Shown: piece by piece, positions 11,345-22,464 of the stretch | How the letters are laid out: every line of letters begins with the position of its first letter | How positions within the stretch are numbered: the stretch's first letter is position 1 | Assembly: GCA_029204225.1 (NCBI GenBank) | Contig: CM055102.1 | Location: 23,095,390-23,159,389, forward strand | Origin: Diphasiastrum complanatum | Taxonomy: Eukaryota > Streptophyta > Lycopodiopsida > Lycopodiales > Lycopodiaceae | DNA length: 64,000 nucleotides | Direction: 5' to 3' | The notes under the pieces: generated by a model | Told to the model about the DNA's origin: nothing | The model's input: only the letters and a program-made list of their open reading frames with translations | The model's database searches: none | Position numbers and translations under genes: made by a program

Positions 11345-12165
11345 TTGTAATCAGATCATGTTCTTGAAAGGCCAATTAACTTACCTACAATGGGACGACA
11401 AAGGCCTGAATACATTCGTGCGAAGGATTAAAGATCTGTTTATTTCCTTGTAGAATTCTGGTGCAGAAAATACAATTTCTAAGGGAAAACAGCTTAGTTA
11501 TTTTCTTCGAGCCCTATCCAGGTCATTCCACACAACTCGAATCTTATTGGTAAAAGATATGACAATGACACTTCAAAAAATAATAGACGGAGTTAAAGAG
11601 GAATTAGAAGCTCGTGAACGCTATGACAATAATGGTGATTCTAAAAATGCTCTATTTACTCAAAAGAATAAATCTTCTAAGAAGTCTAAGTTTAAGAGGG
11701 AGTCATCTAAGAAGAATGAGTCTAAGACAAATGAACAACAATCTGGAAAACAACAGAAGAATTCTGGTGATAAGAAGATCTGCAACAGATGTAGAAGGTC
11801 AGGTCACACAGAAGAAAAGTGTTGGTTAAATCCAAAGATTGAATGTATTCATTGTCATAAACGGGATCATACAGTAGTAAACTATTATCAAAATCCTATA
11901 ACAAAAAGGAACAGAATCGAAGCGAACCTTCAGATTCAAACTATGTTGAAGACAAAGCAGAAGGCTCCAGAGCAGCAGAAGACAGGACAACAAGAAACTC
12001 AGCAGCTTGTGTTGGTGCTGATCTATGTTGTTCATCTAATTTAATTCGAGAGGTAGTACTTGATTCGGGAGCAACCTCACATTTTGTTTCTCGAAACAAA
12101 TATTGTCTAAGTACAAGAAGATGAACTATTCAAAATTTATTATACTTGGAGACAATTCTATCTGA
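11345..12165 (+). pseudogene. Copia B gag and start of protease
   Basis: Gag of the same lineage as Copia A: MFLKGQLTYLQWD, ISKGKQLSYFLRALSRSF and EELEARE match A in order. The frame 11547-12044 is open. The first zinc knuckle is complete (C-x2-C-x3-GH-x4-C). In the second, the last Cys is replaced by Tyr (DHTVVNYY). A protease box with intact D-S-G-A-T is at about 12060-12080, then the frame breaks. Integrase and RT are missing. Its left edge lies close to the methyltransferase exon. Confidence 0.75.
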
Positions 12166-12896
12166 AATATTTGAGATCGTTAGCATTCAGAACAAGTCTG
12201 CATAAATACATTACTTTCGTGACAGTCTGCAAAAATACTCTAAGTGTCACGACAATCTACAGAAATGAACTATGTTTTCCACAGTGTCACCTTTTTTGTA
12301 TTTTCCCAAAATGCGAAACTAGCATAGTTCAACAGTTTAAACTATTTTGCCACAGTTCAAAGTTCAACCATTTTTAGGGCACCTTCTACTTTCTCGCAAA
12401 ATGCGAAGAGAGAGAAAATTTTTGAAGATCATCTACTTTTAAGAGTTGAACTGTTTTAGGGCACCTTCGGCTTTTTCACAAAATCTTGAAGAGAGAGAAA
12501 AATGTCGAAGGTCATCTACTTTGAACGAGGAATGTTCCCAACCACTTTCCAAATTTGCGAAGTGAGAGAAAGCCACTTCCCTTATAAAGCGAAGTGAGAG
12601 AATTTGCAATGCCCTCATCCACGTCAACATTCCCTATGGGTTGACAGTGTACAGTTGTCACAGAAGCCATATACTTCCAAGTACAATGGCTTACCTAATT
12701 AGGTGACAATCATTTATTGTAAGTAATACACGGATGAAATCTATAAATAGATCTATAATTTATGTTGAATCTGATTTCAATAGTACTACACACAAACCAT
12801 CTCTAATCTCTTCGGTGGACTATACTCTTGTTTTTAGAGTATGAATTAATTTTTAAGATCCTGTTGGGCAATCAGAACGCATAAAGCTATGGTTAT
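12166..12896 (+). repeat. LTR-like region with TATA box
   Basis: The stretch follows the broken Copia B and precedes the LTR of Copia C. It has a good TATA-type string CTATAAATAG at about 12741, and repeated purine-rich strings (GCGAAGAGAGAGAAA and variants near 12403, 12490, 12557 and 12590). It is probably an LTR of Copia B, but no second copy was found in the window to prove it. Confidence 0.4.
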
Positions 12897-13554
12897 TGTT
12901 GATTTCACACGTGTGGATTGTCCACTACATGTACTTGTGATCTCCTAAGGTGTGTAGATGCACCAAGATCAAGACTAGATTGATATTCAAGATCAATCTT
13001 AGATCCTATGGCAAAAACACACTACTACATGCATTTAATCACTTCCAACTCTCACTCACACGTGTGGGAAGTATTCAAAAAATATTCTAAGTAAAAACAA
13101 GCTGCACTCCTCGGGTAGAGAGAGAAAAACATCAGGAGCTCTCGGGTAGAGAGAGAAAGCTAGAAATCCAATAACACTCAAAATCCACATAATCACCAAA
13201 TCAATTAGCTTCAAAATGAGGAGTACAATGATACTAGTAGATCCACGAGCTACCACTATGCTTAGCTATGATTGAACCATACTTTGTCACCTCTTAATCC
13301 TATTGGACCATTGATCCATGCACCTCTTAATTCTATTGGACTATATTCAAGCACACCTCAAATTCCTATTGGACCTCATATGGTTCCACCTCTAAATCCT
13401 ATTGGACCTCTTAGAATTCCTCAAAAGAAAGCATTACACTTGTCTACACTCTAATTGGCACAAGTTTAGCCTCTTACTCTATTTTGGCTCAATAGTGGCA
13501 TTACAAGTGGAAATGCATAATTTGCCATCTATGCCATATTTGTTCCTATCAACA
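12897..13554 (-). repeat. Copia C 3' LTR
   Basis: On the plus strand it begins TGTTGATTTC and ends CCTATCAACA, so the ends form the short inverted repeat TGTTGA/TCAACA expected of an LTR. It lies just past the end of the RNase H of element C, as a 3' LTR should. It contains two perfect CACACGTGTG palindromes (12906-12915 and 13057-13066). The 5' LTR of this element is not present. Confidence 0.6.
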
Positions 13555-13627
13555 TCCTACACCTAGATGCTTGATGTAAAAAACATAAGACCCCTATATC
13601 TAACATATATAATCTTTTTCAATTCTT

Positions 13628-15372
13628 CACACTCCTAAAAAATTATCTATGAAGATTTGGGCATTGATCTTGATATAACTCCAAGATTAGATCTATGCTT
13701 GATGAAAGCACTTTTGCTCAAAGGCTTGGTGAGTAGATCGGCAATACAAGAGGACGAGTTGACATGCTCCTCAAATAAGTTTTTATCTCACAAAATGGTG
13801 TGCCACTTCTATGTTCTTGCTTCTTGCATGAAATATGGGATTATTGGCAAGAGCTTGGGCTGAGATGTTATCAAACTTGATCATTAGTAGATCACCTTCT
13901 TTGATGCACTTTAGCTCCATTAGTAACCTCTTGATCCAAGGCACCTCTTTGGTAGTTGTAGTGAGTGCTTTGTACTCGGCCTCACATGAAGAGAGAGATA
14001 TAGTATCTTGCTTTTTGGAAAGCCAAGATATTAGATTGCCTCCAAGAAAGATAGTGTATGCACTAATAGACTTTCGATCCATCTTGTCACTTGCAAAGTC
14101 CGAATCCGAGTAGCCAACAATGGATAGATCTTCACTTTTATAGAGTAGACCATAATCAAAAGATGAAGAGACATATCTTAGAAGCCTCTTGGCCATCTTC
14201 CAATGATGGATCTTAGGATCTTGCATAAATTGACTCAATTTGTGCACACAAAAACTTAGATTGGGCCTAGTAATGGTAAGCCAAATTAAGGAGCCTACAA
14301 GACTCCTAAAAAGTGTGATGTCCTCAAAGGATCTTTCATCACCTTTAGTAGGATCTTTTACAATTTGCTCCATTGGAGTATCTATGCTCTTAGAATTTTC
14401 CATATGGAATTTTTTCAACATAGAGTGAGCATATCTAGATTGACATATAAAGACATGATTTTCATAAAAATCAATTTCTAGGCCTAGAATGTAATGTATC
14501 TCTCCTAGATCTTGCATTTTAAACTCACATACAAGTGCTAGCTTAGTTTCATCAACTAGCTTGATACAACTTCCACAAAGAATAATGTCATCAACATAAA
14601 TTAGAAGAATGACAATATTGCTATTAACAAACTTTAGATACATGGAAGGATCATAGTCACTAAGAGTAAATCCTAGTGAGATAAGAAAAGAATTAAGTCT
14701 TGAATACCATGAACTTGGTGCTTGCTTGAGTCCATAAAGACTTTTGAAGAGCAAGCACACTTTGGACTCATCCTTGATGAATCCTTGAGGTTGTTCCATA
14801 TAGATCTCCTCCTCAAGATAACCATTTAGAAAAGCATTGGATACATCTAATTGGAACACCTTCCACTTGAAGAAACAAGCAAGAGAAATAAGAATTCTTA
14901 TTGTCACCATCTTTGCAATGGCTGCAAAGGTCTCCTCATAATCAAGGCCATGGATTTGAGCAAATCCTTTGGCACATAATCTTGCTTTATGCTTGTTGAT
15001 GGTGCCATCATGATTGAACTTGATCCAAAATACCCACTTGCAACCAATCACATGCTTGTTGGATGGAGGATCCACAAGCTCCCAAGTATTGTTGGTGATC
15101 AATGCATCATACTCTTGCTTCATGGCATCATACCACTCCTTGGTATTGAGTGCCTCTTGTACATTCTTTGGCTCTTCATGAGAGACATAAAAAACATAAT
15201 TAGTGGAATCAAGATCCACTTGTTTGCCTTTGTCAACATATGAGAGCCTCTTAGGCTCGGATCTATCTCTCATGGATCTTCTTGGTGAAAAAATCCGAGG
15301 AGAGTCTTCTTCAAATCTCGACTCCATCACATCATGATTGTCTTCAAAATCAATAATTGGTGATGCATCCAT
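13628..15372 (-). pseudogene. Copia C reverse transcriptase and RNase H, nearly intact
   Basis: A single open frame of 529 codons (13783-15372) covers the pre-RT linker (RRSMRDRSEPKRL), the RT and most of RNase H. RT landmarks are WYDAMKQEYDAL, CKWVFWIKFNHDG, VFQLDVSNAFLNGYLEEEIY, LYGLKQAPSSWY and an intact IYVDDIIL box (YVDD codons at 14587-14598). RNase H shows GYSDSDFASD, SLSSCEAEYKAL and IKFDNISAQALANNPIFH. The frame stops at 13783; after a shift the expected tail IADLLTKPLSK...LGV continues to about 13630. It is the only RT in the window with catalytic residues intact over its whole length, and so the best candidate for a recently active element. Confidence 0.85.
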
Positions 15373-15474
15373 AGATTTCTTGATCTCGGCCTCTTCAAAA
15401 GATGAGTGTTGATCTTCATGAAAGACAACATCTCTACTTTCAATAACTTGAGAAGTAGAGAGTATAAAGACTCT

Positions 15475-16057
15475 CTAGGCCTTCTTGGTGGATGAGTATC
15501 CAACCATGATCCCTTTGCATGCACTAGGATCTCCCTTCTTCCCTCTAAAAACTCTAAGGTGATCAACCTTAGGCTTCTTCAAATATAAGATTTCATATGG
15601 TGACTTTCCTCCAAGAGCTATATGTGGTAGCCTATTGCAAAGATAATTTGCACAATTAATGGCTTCTCCCCAAAAATCTTTGGGCAAAGATGCCTCGATT
15701 CTCATAGATTTTGCACATTCACATAGAGATCTATTATTTCTCTCGGCCACTCCATTTTGAGATGGAGAGTAGGCACAAGAGAACTCTCTTTTGATGCCTT
15801 CAAGCTCACAAAAATCTTGAAATTTATTGGAGAGATATTCACCACCTCCATCACTTCTAAGAGCTTTAATATTGAATGAGAATTGCTTCTTTACATAAGC
15901 TTTGAAAATAAGAAAAATGATCAAACACCATAGATTTAGAAGCAAGAAGATATATCCAAGTGAATCTTGTGAAATCATCAATGAAAGTAACAAAACAAGT
16001 GGCTCCTCCCTTGCTTGTAGTTGATGAGAAATGCACATCCGAGTGGATTAACTCCAA
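15475..16057 (-). pseudogene. Copia C integrase (frameshifted)
   Basis: Two overlapping frames cover the DDE integrase. The N-terminal part is in 15866-16057 (LIHSDV, then FVTFIDDFTRFTWIYLL). The rest is in 15475-16038 (LRSDGGGEYLSN, then YSPSQNGVAERNNRSL, then FWGEAINCANYLCNRLP). The three catalytic acids are all present, so only a frameshift near 15900 and one near 15475 separate it from a working sequence. The end LYLKKPKVDHLRVF is the usual integrase C-terminal link to the RT frame. Confidence 0.8.
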
Positions 16058-16670
16058 AGGATGCTTGCTTTTGATAGAAGATCTCTAAATGGCTTTTTAT
16101 GAGATTTAGCAATATCACAAGCCTCACAAGGCTTGATCTTCTTGGAGAATGACTTTGGCAAGCCAATAGCTTTGGCTTCTTTGATCATAGAGAGCATGGA
16201 TTTGTAGTTGGGATGTCCCAACCTCCTATGCCATAATTCCTCCATAGAGAGCTTGTTCACAAGAGCAACATTACAAGCATTCACATACTCATTTGGATCT
16301 AGTTTATAGATGCCTCCAAATCTAGATCCTAATGCAAGTATCTCATCATTCTTCTTGATAGTGCAAGTATCAACATTAAATTTTACATCAAGGCCATTAT
16401 CAAGCAATTGGCCAACACTAATAAAATTCTTAGTAAGCTTAGGTACATAAAGAACTTTAGAGAGAGAAAGAACTTTAGAGGATGCAAGCTTCAAGGGAAT
16501 GTTCCCTATGCCTTCAATAGGACATTCAAAATCATTTGCTATTTATATTGATTTCTTGACTCCATCATAAGGTGCAATAGAAGAGAAAGAGTCCTTAGAG
16601 CTACACATATGTGAAGAGGCTCCACTATCAATATACCATAGGCTGTCCTTCTTGAAAGGAGTACATGAGA
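16048..16670 (-). pseudogene. Copia C protease and GAG-pre-integrase
   Basis: The protease box is W-Y-I-D-S-G-A-S-S-H-M at about 16620-16655. A stop near 16540 splits it from VLYVPKLTKNFISVGQLLDNG, the usual second half of Copia proteases. The GAG-pre-integrase motif is ELWHRRLGHPNY near 16210-16240, followed by the integrase zinc-binding Cys pair in PCEACDIAKSHKKPF. Confidence 0.75.
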
Positions 16671-16679
16671 AACTAGAGA

Positions 16680-17410
16680 TCATAAGAGATCCCTCTCCAT
16701 CACTTGCAATAGTGTCTTCCTTCTCATTGGTGATGTTGGCTTGCTTGAGTTGATTCTTCTTCTTGAAGCAATTGGTGGCATAATGGCCTTTCTTGCCACA
16801 ATAAAAGCACTTGATCTTCTTCTTCTTGATCTTGGATGATGAAGCATTAGAGGAATCATCTTCCTCCTCATCTTTGTCTTTGGATTTGACTTTGTCCTTG
16901 CATGAGGATTATTGATGTTGGTTCTTGCTCCTCCCTTTGTGCTTATCCTTGGCAAAGAGAGCTTTGTCATCATTATGAGTGAGAGAGAGCTTGTCCATCC
17001 TCAAGAGCTTGTACTCTTGTCTTGATTATTCTGAAATTAGCACACTTTGGAGAGCCTCCAAACTTGGTAGCTCCTCCTTAATGGCATAGGATTGGACAAG
17101 GTTATCAAATTCACTTCTCAAGCCATTGAGAATGACTTGAACTAGCTCATTTTGATTGATGGAATCACCAATACAAGCAAGTTCTCTATGAATATCTTTT
17201 ACTCTCAAAACATAACTAGATGCACTCTCTTGGCTACTTTGAAAGATTTGATTCCTAAGAGTGAGAAGCCTAGAGGTATTCTTAGCCTCATAGATAGTCT
17301 TGAGACAATCCCAAGCTTCTTTGGTTGTTGTACAAGTACCTATCTACCTCAATATCTCATTAGAGACATTCATCTTAATGTAGTGGAGAGCCATCCTAGC
17401 TCTCTTTTTG
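16680..17410 (-). pseudogene. Copia C gag (5' end missing)
   Basis: Gag frame pieces: NTSRLLTLRNQIFQS, VLRVKDIHRELACIGDSI, LVQVILNGLRSEFDNLVQSY (17026-17208), and a single zinc knuckle C-x2-C-x4-H-x4-C at about 16770-16810 followed by a Lys-rich stretch. The same pattern (SLNRELASIGE, LVQIVLNGLGDDF) occurs in Copia E, F and M, which places C in their lineage. The gag start and 5' LTR are cut off at about 17410 by fragment D. Confidence 0.75.
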
Positions 17411-17900
17411 TATTTTTGAGCCTTACATCAGAATTAGTCATAAACTGACTGAGAGAGCTTACTGCAAAATCTATGTCTGTGGCCTGGTATAGATCGTGGC
17501 GTACATAAGAGATCCTATAATAGAATGGTAAGGATACTCATGCATTTGTTGCTTCTCATGGATTGTTTGGGGACACTGGTCTTTTGACAATTTGAGACCT
17601 GGTTCCATTGGTGAGAGAGATAACTTGCAATAAATCAGATTATATCTGACTAACATGTTGTAGATGTACCTCTATTGTGTAATGTAAACCAACTTCTGTT
17701 TTCTGTCTCTGTGAATTTGTATACCAAGGCCGAAATGAGCTTCACCCAGATCAGTCATGTCGAATTTGGAAGATAGCATTGTCTTGGCTTCTTTTATCAG
17801 ATTGGTACTGTTGTTGAAAAGCAATGTATCATCAACGTATAAAGTGATAATGATAAAAGACTGCTGCACTACTTTGAAGTAACATGTTGGTATCAAAACA
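17411..17900 (-). pseudogene. Copia D reverse transcriptase fragment
   Basis: The piece starts in the middle of RT (YFKVVQQSFIIITLYVDDTLL, with YVDD codons at 17828-17839), goes on with LSSKFDMTDLGEAHFGLGIQIH and ends at SIIGSLMYATIYTRPQT near 17471. RNase H is absent. It closely matches the RT of fragment L (25336-25638) on the other strand, so D and L are one family. Confidence 0.75.
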
Positions 17901-17902
17901 GC

Positions 17903-18960
17903 TTCAAATTATCTGTTGAATTCACAATTATTACCATTCCTAGATTGTTCCTAGATTTGGTTGATCAATAAATTCAATGGTGATGACTTCCACATGTGGA
18001 AGTTCAAAATGAGGATGGGACTAATCAAAAAAATTATGGGGATAAATCAATGGTTCGATAGCCAAACTAGCTGGAACCTGAATTGTTGCTTGGAAAGCAA
18101 AAATTGACAAAGCATTAGCCATCATATCTCTAAATCTAAAATATTCACAATAGCTCATATAGCAAATTGTTCCACTTCCAAAGAGGCTGGGGACATTTTG
18201 ACTAGTTTGTACGAAACTATAGATGTCACGACTCATCTTTTTCTGAGAAAGAAATTTCTATCACTCAAAATGAGTGAAGGAACTTCAGTTAGCGACCATC
18301 TGAATGATTTTAAAAAAACTACTTACTCAGCTACATGTGATAGGTTCGCTAGTATCAGATGAAGCTAATACACTCTCTACTATCTAGTCTTTCTCTCTCT
18401 TAAGCTCAAGAGTATTGCTCTTGAGCAATACTCTTGAGCTATCTCTACAGAAGCTGAGAGCAAGTTTACTGAGTAGTACTCTTGAGCTGTCTCTATAGAA
18501 GCTTACAACAAGTTTATTGTAGAAAGAAATAAAAAGAAAGAGTTTATCTTCATCATCTACCAAGACAGTCACCCTATATTCGAATAAGCACTAGTCCTAG
18601 AGGAAGAAGAATCTAAAGGACAAAAAGAAAAAATCTGAGCAAACCGATTCAAATTAGCAACAACAACACAATAGACAACAAAAAAAGTTGAAGACCGTAA
18701 CTCTTTTGAAAGTACTGCAAGAGAACCAATAACAACATCAAAGGCTATCGAGTTCTTAAACACAACAAAAAAAAAAAAGTTGTAACAAGAAGAAGCAAGT
18801 TTTGATTCGGGTCAGAAACTCCCACGAAGATTCAAAATTGGTGATGATACAAGATCAACGAAATAGAGATAACCTAGCAATGATGCAAGTACCTATTCAA
18901 AGAACTCACAACATTAGATTCAAAGTACATACACGACGGTGACTTAAGCTCTCACAAGAT
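17903..18960 (+). pseudogene. Copia H gag (decayed)
   Basis: Gag is seen in broken frames: NKFNGDDFHMWKFKMRMGL near 17967-18020, LTSLYETIDVTTHLFLRKKFLSLKMSEGTSVSDHLNDFKK in pieces near 18200-18320, and a Lys-rich region near 18590-18690. TGGTATCAAAACAG at about 17888 could be a worn primer-binding site. A long hairpin lies inside the gag (separate entry). Many stops. Confidence 0.65.
18403..18440. repeat. Perfect 17-base inverted repeat with 4-base loop
   Basis: The arm AGCTCAAGAGTATTGCT (18403-18419) and its exact complement (18424-18440) are separated by CTTG. Near copies of the string ACTCTTGAGCT follow at about 18429 and 18478, with the flanking text repeated at a distance of about 50 bases. 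It lies inside the gag remains of Copia H. Confidence 0.85.
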
Positions 18961-20550
18961 CGAAGGCCAAGGATCAATTCACTTTCAATTTTCAGATGGT
19001 GTTTCTAGGATTCTTTACGGTGTACTTTATGTATCCAAATTAACAAAGAACTTATTGTATATTAGCAATATCATAGATCAAGGCTATACAACTTTGTTTA
19101 ATTCTAGACAATGTACCATCTTGGTTGAAGAATCTAATGAAATTCTCTCTGCAAACAGAGAAGGCCATTTCTATATCTTGAGTCATGAATATGAAATTTT
19201 TACAAATAAGAGTAATTCTAACGCCCAATTATGGAATAAAAGACTTAGGACATTTAAACATGAGATCTATCTTGTAGATCTATCACAATAGTCTAGTCAA
19301 GGACTTAAGCTTAAATGCTATCTCCACGTACATTGAACTATTTGTGAGATGTGCTTACCAGAAAAACAGCCTAGATCAAGATTCCCAAAAGGACAAGCCA
19401 ATAAAGCTAAGTCCATATTTTAATTGATACATTGTGATATATGTGGCCTTATGAGAGAACACCCTCTCTAGGTTCTGCATTGTATTTTATCACTTTTATG
19501 ATGATTACTTGAGATTCACCAAGACAATGTTCATCAAGATCAAGCCTAAGGCATTCAACTAGTTCAAAAAATTCAAGCAGTTTGTTGAGACACAGACTAG
19601 CCGAAGTTGAAGAACCTACTCACAGATTGTCGAGAGAAATATAGGTCAAACAAAATGTTTGACTACATATCTTCATGCAACATACATCATCCATGGACCA
19701 CCAACTACACTCCATAGTAAGATGGAGCAACCAAAAGGAAGAACTGAATATGCTTGAGGCAGCATGAACAATGCCATTGAATGCTCAGCTACACAAGAAA
19801 TTTTGGGCTGAAGTAGTTTCGACAGCTTGCTATCTACAAAACTATTCGATCACCAAAGTAGGTGACTAAAGGACTCCCTTCGAAGCCTATTATGGCTACA
19901 AGATGAGTCTGAAGCACCTTCAAGGATTTGGTTGTCTATGATATGTGTAGATTCCTATTGATTTGAAGAAGAAGCTTGATCTTTTCAACTGCAAAAATAT
20001 CTTTATTGGATACTCATCCTTGCAGAAAGGCTATTGAATTTATGATGTCGAATCAGGTGAATCTCAATCAAATAAGATGTTGTCTTCTTAGAATACAGAT
20101 TCTATGACTTTAAACAGAAGTAGCCAATATAGGAATTTGTTCCAACAACTTCATTCACCATCAATAGGCCTCGACCTATGAATGTTTCGATGACTCTAAT
20201 AAAAATCAAGGATATCTCTCAGTCACGCAAAGCATCAACTCAACAACCGACAATTGTTCAAAATTCTACTCAAATCCGACATAAACCTAATCGATATATC
20301 CCTTAGGCATTCATCAGTCATGATGAACCTATCTTAGTTGTAGAAGCATTGTCAAGTTCAGATGTAGACAACTGGCATAAAACCATGAACGTTGAGTATC
20401 ATTCATTGATGAAGAATAAGATCCGGTGTCTTGTCAAACCTCATCCAAATGCAAAGATCGTCGACACAAAATGGATCTTCAAGGTGAAGCTTAACCTAGA
20501 TAGTTCAATATCCAAATGGAAAGCTTGACTAGTCACTAAAGGCTACAAAC
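18961..20550 (+). pseudogene. Copia H integrase and RT N-terminus (decayed)
   Basis: GAG-pre-integrase is in the frame 19055-19291 (NSNAQLWNKRL). Zinc Cys (CEMCLPEKQ) is near 19350 and HCDICG near 19430. The integrase core is badly broken. Near 20330-20545 the RT begins: DNWHKTMNVEYHSLMKN, VDTKWIFKVKLN and LVTKGYKQ. The RT stops there, at the edge of the TRIM-like unit at 20555. Fragment L at 25265 starts later in the RT on the same strand, so H and L may be two ends of one interrupted element. Confidence 0.65.
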
Positions 20551-20554
20551 AAGT

Positions 20555-21186
20555 GTTGGAGGATGCAAGCTACGCACAAAGTCGTTGCGTCTGAAAAGGC
20601 ACCAAAAAGAGTGCATTTGTCCCATAAGCAAATGGAGACTATAATAGAACCCAAATATAAGCTCATTGTAGACAATGTACCCTTGTCCCCTGGTACCAGT
20701 CCATTTGGGGTCAAAGGGAAATGATGGCGGGTGGCTAGGCGGTGGGGATGGGATCCCGCATGTGGCTCACAGGCGAGCACGACGTGCCACATGGTCTACT
20801 GGACCGTCTTTGCTACTGACAAAACTCTGAGTTGGTATCAGAGCAAGTGTTCGTGTCCTAAATGAGCAAGTGGGGGTTTCCTTCACCCTGTGTTCGCTTG
20901 ACTGGGGATGTTGGAAAATGCAAGCTACACACAAAGCGACTGCATCCAAAAAGGCACCAAAAAGAGTGTATTTGTCCCATAAGCAAATGGAGACTATAAC
21001 AGAACCCACATATAAGCTCATTGTAGAAAATGTACCCTTGTCCCCTGGTATTAGACCATTTGGGATCAAAGGGAAATGATGGCGGGTGGCTAAATGGTAG
21101 GGATGGGATTCCGCATGCGGCTCGCAAGCGAGCACGACATGCCATATCATCTACTGGACCGCTCTCCGTTGCTGACTAAACTCTGA
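20555..21186 (+). mobile_element. TRIM-like unit: LTR - short PBS/PPT core - LTR
   Basis: Two direct repeats of about 277 bases (20555-20830 and 20909-21186) both begin TGTTGGA and share CAAGCTAC, GGCACCAAAAAGAGTG, TTGTCCCATAAGCAAATGG, GGGAAATGATGGCGGGTGGC and AAACTCTGAG. The 78 bases between hold TGGTATCAGAGC (20833-20844), a tRNA-Met primer site, and a purine-rich ACTGGGGA just before the second copy. This is the layout of a terminal-repeat retrotransposon in miniature, with no coding capacity. A tandem of solo LTRs with one PBS, or the 5' end of Copia I after an LTR-LTR event, is the alternative. No clear target duplication was found. Confidence 0.6.
20833..20844 (+). other. Primer-binding site of the TRIM-like unit
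   Basis: TGGTATCAGAGC follows the first long repeat by about two bases and matches the initiator tRNA-Met primer site used by plant Copia and TRIM elements. The equivalent place after the second repeat reads TGGATCAGAA, a worn form. Confidence 0.75.
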
Positions 21187-21189
21187 GTG

Positions 21190-21800
21190 GATCAGAAAGG
21201 ATGAGCATGCAATGGCGATCATCATTTCATCCATCAACAAATAACTACTCATACAAATTGAAGACTATGAAAATAGCCATGCAGCATGGGAAAGACTAAA
21301 GCAGAAGTATGAAGTGAGGAATCTCCCTTCAGTGATGCATCTTCACAATCAGCCGCAATATATATGATGGGATGACAACCAGTTGGATCAGCATGTTGAG
21401 AAGATCGGAACGATCTTCGTTCAGCTCGCTGCATCAGGTCAGGAACACCAGGTCCTAGCACCACACCAGTTGATGTACTTCATGAAGTCTCTACCTACAT
21501 CCTATCAGTCGTTGAGAATGCTCATATTGAGTCTACCAGATATGACATTCGACAAAGCAATCATTCTTGTCACTAATAAGAGACTGATGAGGGACGAAGG
21601 AGAAGGAAATAGTGATTAGGAGAAAGCTCTCTTCACAAAGGGGAAGAAGAAAAAGAAGAAGAACAAGCCCAGATTCAACAAGACAAAGTCTTCAAGCAGA
21701 GGCAGTGATAATCAACAATCTTCTTCATGTGATCATGTCTTGTTCGATGAGAAATGTGTTGATCCTCTGAAACCAAGCTCTGGCAGATTGTTTCGAGCCG
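21190..21800 (+). pseudogene. Copia I gag fragment
   Basis: Gag frame 21383-21619: DDNQLDQHVEKIGTIFVQL, HQLMYFMKSLPTSYQSL and PDMTFDKAI are typical capsid motifs. A Lys-rich run follows after a stop near 21620. The fragment ends near 21800 where sequence of element K on the other strand starts. It may be the gag that belongs to the LTR just upstream. Confidence 0.65.
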
Positions 21801-22420
21801 TAAAGTACTTTGTGGAGTTTACGGACATGATTCCTCATACCTTCCAAAAAGTATCCTTCGGGCTAGATCATGTTGATGTCTTCTTGTATAACTCCATTCA
21901 GATAAGCTGTTTCTACATCAAGTTGATGTACTTTGAGGTCGGCAGCTCCAGCATAAGACAGGAGTGTTCGGATCGACGAATGTTTGACTACTGGACTAAA
22001 AGTCTCGTTGTAGTCGACGTTGGGGATCTGAGTGAATCCTCGTGCTACCAGTCTTGCCTTCCTTCGATCAATTGCTCCGTTGGCATTGTATTTAATCTTA
22101 AAGATCGATTTGAGATCGATGATATTGCAACCAATAGGAGCTTTGACTAGTGACCACGTCTGGTTCTTGATCAGAGAGGAATACTCTCTGTCCATAGCTT
22201 CTCTCCAGAGTCTAGTTGACTGAGTGCCTCTTCGACTGTCGTCGGTTCTTGTATCAAGAGACATGCAGACTCAAGAGTATACCTTGTGGGCTGTGTGCGC
22301 ACTCGACTTGACCTTTTGGGAGGACTCGACTGATGAACCACTCCTGGGACTTGTTGCTGGATACCAGCAACGTCTTCGTTTGATTTGCTATCAAAAAGTG
22401 GGTCGACAATAGACACGTCC
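21800..22420 (-). pseudogene. Copia K reverse transcriptase N-terminus
   Basis: The frame 21863-22264 holds LWREAMDREYSSLIKNQTW, KARLVARGFTQIPNVDYNETFSPVVK and LKVHQLDVETAYLNGVIQED, the first half of a Copia RT. It ends before the YVDD box. The linker RSSRVRTQPTRYTLES is in the frame 22171-22416. The catalytic half of the RT is gone. Confidence 0.75.
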
Positions 22421-22464
22421 GAGCTAGAAGCTCGGACAGTCGTGTCAATGGCAGGTGATGAAGG

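Noticed and set aside
20555-21186. Cassandra-type TRIM with a 5S rRNA-derived LTR
   Set aside because: I could not see 5S rRNA box A, IE and C strings in the LTR, so only the general TRIM layout is claimed.
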